Under the pieces are notes generated by a model that saw only the letters and a program-made list of their open reading frames with translations, was not told where the DNA came from and made no database searches. The position numbers were made by a program, and so were the translations under genes. 64,000 nt of DNA from Bimastos eiseni. Its lineage: Eukaryota > Annelida > Clitellata > Crassiclitellata > Lumbricidae. The stretch is from contig OY365807.1 of NCBI GenBank assembly GCA_959347315.1, forward strand, positions 11,077,787 to 11,141,786, written 5' to 3'. Shown piece after piece: positions 59,209 through 64,000 of this stretch (within the stretch, counting starts at the first letter, position 1; each line of letters begins with the position of its first letter).

Positions 59209-59569
59209 CATCATATATATATTATATGCATATATATATATATATATATATATTGCATGTAAGTTTTGATATGGACATTTACGCGGCCGTATGTAGTATT
59301 GTTGGCCAGAGGACAGATGGATTAGGAGGCGGCGCACGTGTGGATAGTTGTTGCACCAAAGCGACGTACTTGCCTCTGGCCCAAGGGACCAGTGTCGCTC
59401 CAACCGGTCTCTTTCCGTCGCTTCGGAGTAGACTCTGCGGCTCCTTCGAGGATGGAACGTCTGCTTTTATATTTTATTAACCTCCTCGTGGTTGTGTCTG
59501 GGCGGGCAGATTAGCAACCATCGTCCTCATATTTTCAAAATTCAAGACATCATTGTTGTCCTTATTATT

Positions 59570-59700
59570 ATTATTGTTGTTGATGTTGTTGTTGTTGTTG
59601 TTGTTGTCGCTATTATTTTATTATTATTATTGTTATTATTATTATTTTTTTAAATATTATTATTGTTATTATTACTATTATCATAAAAATTTTGCCCTGA
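59570..59700. repeat. TTA/GTT-rich trinucleotide repeat
   Basis: Irregular TTATTA and TTGTTG runs. Similar runs occur at 60155-60230 and 60325-60440. Confidence 0.75.
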
Positions 59701-59797
59701 GGTACATAGGATTCCTCAGAGAATAGAGAATTATTTACTTTTAATATAAACGACTGGGACGTCCCCTATTAGTCGTTGAGATCCAGTGTTGCAAAAC

Positions 59798-60118
59798 TTA
59801 AAAGTACTTCGAAAGGCAACCGCATTGAACCGCTAGACCATCCATGATGGCCAGCCGCTGAAACAGGTATGTGTCGTGCATCCACAGATATCCACAGATA
59901 CTGAGGTTCTGTCCCAAGAAGGAAATGAATGCCAGGCCTTCAGCATACACGTGGCACATGGTCTCGAAGACCAGAGGGACGAAGTGATGGACTGCTAGGA
60001 GTTCCGTATGATTGCCATTCGTCTGAGCAACCGCCAACTCGGCCGCTGCCCCCGCCGTCCGATAAGTACTCGGTAGGTATATAAAGCGGCCAGTGTGTCT
60101 GTCACCGTTACATCCCAT
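59798..60118 (-). mobile_element. Relic of a retrotransposon reverse-transcriptase polyprotein C-terminus
   Basis: The minus frame contains AAAELAVAQTNGNH, then HHFVPLVFETMCHVYAEGL, FISFLGQNL and YLFQRLAIMDGLAVQCG. This is a decayed form of a C-terminal pattern, HHFVPxAxET-x-G...FLxxLG...FLFQRxSxAxQRGNA, that I associate with invertebrate retrotransposon proteins. Key Gly and Arg positions are lost. No upstream reverse transcriptase was recognised. Confidence 0.5.
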
Positions 60119-60954
60119 ACCAGACTTCGCCCAGCCCTCCGTGAGATAAGAGACATAATACTATTATTATTATTATTATCATTATTAATATTATTATCAT
60201 TATCATTATTTATATTAATATTATTACCTCTTTGCCCCAAGGTATACATGATCCCTCAGGGACTAGAACATTATAAAAAGGAGTAAGAAATTGTAGTCTG
60301 GTATGGCCCCACTCGTCGGTCTCACATTATTATTATTATTATTGTTATAATCATCATTAATACTGTTATTATTATTAATATTTGGGGCCTATTATTATTA
60401 TTATTATTAGTAGTAGTAGTAGTAGTATTTTTTTAATATTATTATTATCATCGTCGTCGTCATCGTCATCACCATCATTATCAAAACACTCTTGAATTTC
60501 GAAAATAAGGACGATGGCTGCCAATCTTCGCCATGCAGTCAATCAGCTGGATTAACTTCACGCCCAGAGACCATGACGAGGAGGTGTTGGCAAAGGTCTC
60601 CGTAGTCCGTTCATATCAGCTCCCAAGCAGCAGAATTTCATCAATTTGGCATTGCCCACAAAATACCAGATTTAAAATCTTGTCAAATTGAGTAGTTTGC
60701 TTTAACTTGGATTAAAATGCAAGGCAAACAGTCTGCACTCTGCACAGCGTAACAAGAGGCAAATTAAAGACATGAGAATGCGTAGAAAGAACAACAGAAA
60801 GATCGGAAATGACGGACTGCACAAAAGTATGGAACTATGAAGCAAAGACAGTTCGAAAGAGTGAATGGAAGAGTGAATGAATTCAATGCCTGTAGGTGAG
60901 AATTTTGGGCCAAAGGACAGGTCAGCAAGCGAGAGAGGCAGACAGATGGAATAG

Positions 60955-61290
60955 GATAAAGACAGATAAAGAAAGACACAGAAAGAGAGAGTGAAGCAGA
61001 CAGACAACCAGATAGATAAACAGACAGACAAACAGAAGGACAGACCTACCTACCGATCGACAGACAGATAGACAGGCAGAGAAACAGAGAGACAGGTAGA
61101 CAGACAGATAGACAGACAGACAGAACTACAGACAGACAAATCGACAGACAGACAAATAGACAGATAGGCAAACAAAGAGACAGACAGACAAACAGAGAAA
61201 CAGATAGATTTACAGAGCAGAGAAACAGAGACAGATTAGATGGATGGATGGATAATTGGATGGGTTGGTGAATGGATGGATGGATGGATG
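60955..61290. repeat. GACA/GATA and GGAT tetranucleotide repeats
   Basis: CAGACAGA and GATAGACAGA units run from about 60955 to 61230, then GGATGGAT units to about 61290. The CLSVCLSV-type minus frames are artefacts. Confidence 0.85.
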
Positions 61291-61481
61291 GAAGGAGGGG
61301 CTGATATTTCGCCTGGAGGGATGGAAAGATGGATTGGTGGTAGATGGGTAGATGTTTGTTTTCATTTGCCATTAACGCCTAATAACCCTAAATTAAAGGC
61401 TTCGTCGACTTAGAATACTACGCCAAATGGTAAACCAAACTGCTTGAGAAACTTGCAATGAATGGACTACCCAAATGTATT

Positions 61482-61482
<1 letters not shown>

Positions 61483-61533
<51 letters not shown>

Positions 61534-61640
61534 GTGTATGTGCAGGCGTGTGTGTGTGCGTGCGTATTTACGTGTGTGTGTGCGTGCGTGTTCGTGTTTG
61601 TGTGTGTGTGCGTGTGTGTGCGTGCGTGTGTGTGTTTGAC
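61483..61640. repeat. (TA)n followed by (TG)/(CG)-type alternating repeat
   Basis: TA repeats at 61483-61528 are followed by TGTGTG/CGTGCG alternating purine-pyrimidine DNA to about 61640, the kind of sequence that can adopt Z-DNA. Frames across it (YIYIYI, CVCVRV) are artefacts. Confidence 0.9.
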
Positions 61641-61761
61641 AAATGTGATGCATTTGGCCCATCACATTTCTCAAGCAAGCAGTTGGAAGAAAGTTCTGTC
61701 TTGACCTCAGGTCTGAGGTCAACACTCAACTCTCTTCGAACTCCTCAACTTACCCACTTAC

Positions 61762-61824
61762 CCCATGCAACCCATTCATTCAGCTGCATTGACAGGATGC
61801 AGCTCTCGTTAATAAGCTGGCGCC
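61762..61824 (-). CDS. Exon 3 of an unrecognised gene at the right edge
   Basis: A 63-nt exon between acceptor GCGCAG and donor GGG|GTAAGT. It encodes RQLINESCILSMQLNEWVAW. Phase 1 in and phase 1 out fits the exon at 62618-62758. It is short and was called from phase and splice sites. The gene should continue at lower coordinates, but the next exon was not found. Confidence 0.45.
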
Positions 61825-62236
61825 CTGCGCTTGGCTTTCAAGTACGTGTTTCTTCAGAAGTTTGAGTCCACGACTAAGTTTCCAGTAGGCCTACATAAAA
61901 CGGCGTGCTCTTCTCTCTCCCTCGATGCAATTCAATGATAACTATTCGTTGTTGAATTGTTGACGTATGGAGACAATTCACAGAAATTGACCAATTAAGA
62001 CTCACGGATAATAAACTTACGCTTTCAGCAGTCGCCGAAAACGACCTAAAGTAAGACAACAGCAGAAGTGTAAGACAGTAAGAAAACGAGAAAGACATTG
62101 CGAAAGAGACAAAAGAAAGAAAAAACAAAACAGATCTTGGGTAGAACTAAGGGTAAAACAGTGAGACGGAATTGGTAAAACACAGAGAGTGCACCCGAAA
62201 ACGGAGCCAAAGAGCGAAAAGTCATCTGACCCAATA

Positions 62237-62242
62237 TGATGT

Positions 62243-62298
<56 letters not shown>

Positions 62299-62299
62299 T

Positions 62300-62361
<62 letters not shown>
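62237..62361. repeat. (GAT)n trinucleotide microsatellite, about 41 units
   Basis: A nearly pure GAT/ATG run with two GTT interruptions. It yields poly-Asp (plus) and poly-His (minus) frames with no support as genes. It lies in an intron of the unrecognised gene. Confidence 0.95.
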
Positions 62362-62449
62362 CATTGAAGGGGAGGTCCATTTACGCCGTCCGGGAATGAG
62401 ATGAGTGAGGTGGTTTCACGTTACCTAAATCAAAGACAATGCCCAAGGT

Positions 62450-62540
62450 CGCTACGCAGTGACTTGAGGTGGGTTCTAAGCCGCGACCCTTCGGTTGCAA
62501 AGCACAAAGCATACCGCAACGCCACAACTATGACGCAATG
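62450..62540 (-). mobile_element. Candidate tRNA-like SINE head
   Basis: On the minus strand, TAGTTGTGGCGTTGCGGTA and GGGTCGCGGCTTAGAACC resemble tRNA boxes A and B. No tRNA cloverleaf can be closed with confidence. Confidence 0.35.
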
Positions 62541-62617
62541 AATTCTATACACTATGATGACTCCTGTTAACTAAAGAATCTAGGAGCCAAGCGACGCTGG
62601 ATAAAGCAGTAACTTAC

Positions 62618-62758
62618 CATATATTATTCCTTCCCGTGAAGGTCTGCGCATCGGGCAATGCATCTTCTCCTCCACCCATCTGTCTCTGACCATGACCAGG
62701 TCCTCTGTATTGTTCCATGACATGTGCAGGCATCTCAAGGCATCTATGATGGTTTCCG
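62618..62758 (-). CDS. Exon 2 of an unrecognised gene at the right edge
   Basis: A 141-nt exon between acceptor GCACTGAG and donor TATG|GTAAGT. It encodes ETIIDALRCLHMSWNNTEDL, then VMVRDRWVEEKMHCPMRRPS and REGIIYG. Phase 1 in matches the donor phase of 63817-63980, and phase 1 out matches 61762-61824. Cys and Trp content suggests a folded, perhaps secreted, protein. I do not recognise the family. Confidence 0.6.
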
Positions 62759-63326
62759 CTCAGTGCAACAGACAAAACAATGAGGTATATATTAAGTCGT
62801 AGGCCTAATGCAAGAAAGAGAGTGAGAGAAACAATATGGTGAGTAAAACTTGGAATAGGATTGATTAAAAGAGGGAAAACAAGATGCAACGTTAGACAGA
62901 GTGCTGTAGACAGCTTATAGCAGATACATAGATCTAGAGTAGGCCTAACGTGATCTGCAAGGCTGGACACAGACAGCTGAAACCAAAGAAACTGAAGAAG
63001 ACAAATGAAACAGAAAACAAACAGACAGACAGATAGACAGACAGATCTATGATATGGGAAAGAGAGGAAACAAGAATGTACGAAGAGTGACTTAATAAGT
63101 AAGTAAAGGGGTTTTGTGGAGCGGAAGTGACGTCACGGCTATAGGAGCATCTTAAGACATTGGAGGAGGCAAAGAAGGCTAAGCTTAAGACATTTGTGGA
63201 GTTAAAGAGAGCTAAACCTAAGACATTAGATGAGGTAAAGAAGTAGGAGAGCAATACGCTTGTTCCCTGCTTCACTAACTCATGGTTTAAGGCAAGATAA
63301 AGAGGAGAAAGCAGATGATGACAAGC

Positions 63327-63353
63327 ATATATATATATATATATATATATATA
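63327..63353. repeat. (TA)n microsatellite
   Basis: A short TA run in the intron between the two last exons of the right-edge gene. Confidence 0.85.
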
Positions 63354-63816
63354 CATTCACAAGGAGGTAAATATAGGCCTAGTTAGCAGACCTACGAAGA
63401 AAGGGATAAAAATGAAAACATACTTAGGAAAGAGAGAAGAGACAACAAAGTTATTAGGCCTATCTAACTGATCCGTAAATTGTAAAACTACTTTTTGTCG
63501 ACTGCAACGGTCTTGTCATAACATGTCGTTAAACTATGCAGCCATACATCCAAAACAAAGACGAAGACAAGAGAACGAGAGAAAATAGAGCCATCTGAAT
63601 TATGAAGAATGAGAAAGGGATCAGATGAAGAGTTACACAGATTTAAAACATGAGAAAGAGAAATGAGAGAGGTAGACATTACAAGACAGGAATCGTCCTG
63701 CGTCTCATATATTGATCGACAATTCGCTACTCTACATCTTTCAGATGACCTGACGACTTGATCAGCAACCAATCTATCAGAAATCTTGCAAACCCTCAAT
63801 AGAAACACAAACTAAC

Positions 63817-63980
63817 CTAGTTGTTTGCACGAAAGTCGGTCAACTGGATCCAGTCGTTCCTGTCTGCAATTGCGGAAATACTGATGCTGTAGACAACTTG
63901 AAGACGTCAGGTATCCCTCCATGTCATGCCACAGTAGCTCAACCAGGATGGACGGTGACAAAACTGCCGGAGTTCCTGGC
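63817..63980 (-). CDS. Exon 1 (of those visible) of an unrecognised gene at the right edge
   Basis: A 164-nt exon between acceptor ATTACGCAG and donor CTAG|GTTAGT. Only one frame is open through it: PGTPAVLSPSILVELLWHDM, then EGYLTSSSCLQHQYFRNCRQ and ERLDPVDRLSCKQL. Stops flank the exon in that frame just outside both splice sites, which supports the boundaries. Phase 2 in means more coding exons lie upstream, beyond the window. The family is unknown; four cysteines are visible. Confidence 0.6.
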
Positions 63981-64000
63981 CTGCGTAATTAACCAACATT

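Larger units (their letters stand above)
59480..60600. repeat. Inverted repeat pair flanking a LINE relic
   Basis: 59484-59556 (CCTCCTCGTGG ... ATTAGCAACCATCGTCCTCA) and 60480-60595 (GACGATGGCTGCCAATCT ... CATGACGAGGAGG) are diverged reverse complements about 1 kb apart. Both encode a similar peptide (SHRPYFRNSR / SNHRPHIFKIQD), so they are fragments of one coding repeat in opposite orientations. Confidence 0.55.

Noticed and set aside
62017..62399. Poly-His and poly-Asp proteins
   Set aside because: These are translations of a (GAT)n microsatellite.

Overview
The window is animal nuclear DNA: intron-rich genes with GT-AG splice sites, tRNA-derived SINEs, hAT and Tc1/mariner elements, LINE relics and long microsatellites. 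A full-length, single-exon innexin argues for a protostome, most likely a lophotrochozoan (mollusc, annelid, brachiopod or similar marine animal). Echinoderms and hemichordates are thought to lack innexins. The species cannot be named from the sequence.

Layout. (1) 1-273: a higher-order tandem repeat that runs off the left edge. (2) 2.67-18.6 kb, minus strand: an apparently intact SFMBT gene (Polycomb-group-type chromatin reader). I assembled it by hand as 15 coding exons with compatible phases throughout, 1,280 codons before the stop. Its domains are a long Ser/Thr-rich N-terminus, four MBT repeats, a SLED domain, a basic GRPPGG linker and a C-terminal SAM domain. Its introns hold hAT MITEs, SINEs and a recent 515-bp duplication that appears to have cut into the third MBT repeat. 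(3) 18.6-35.3 kb: gene-poor and transposon-rich, with a three-deep nest of elements at 32.5-34.5 kb. (4) 35.4-43.6 kb, plus strand: a receptor guanylate cyclase with a natriuretic-peptide-receptor-type ectodomain piece and six cyclase exons. It is disabled by a nonsense codon, a lost splice donor, a lost splice acceptor and the absence of a recognisable membrane/kinase-homology region. (5) 44-50 kb: repeats, a deleted mariner and one uncertain exon. (6) 50.1-51.4 kb, minus strand: the innexin. (7) 51.4-61.7 kb: LINE and hAT relics, simple repeats, no confident gene. (8) 61.76-63.98 kb, minus strand: three phase-compatible exons of an unrecognised gene that continues past the right edge.

The genes do not form a pathway: a nuclear chromatin regulator, a dead membrane signalling receptor, a gap-junction channel and an unknown gene. 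The most distinctive feature is a set of hAT-like elements. Several of them carry, just inside the termini, dense arrays of a short motif private to that family (TCTCGG, AACCGGTT, CCGATA, CCGAAT, TAATTTG, ATCGATTAA).
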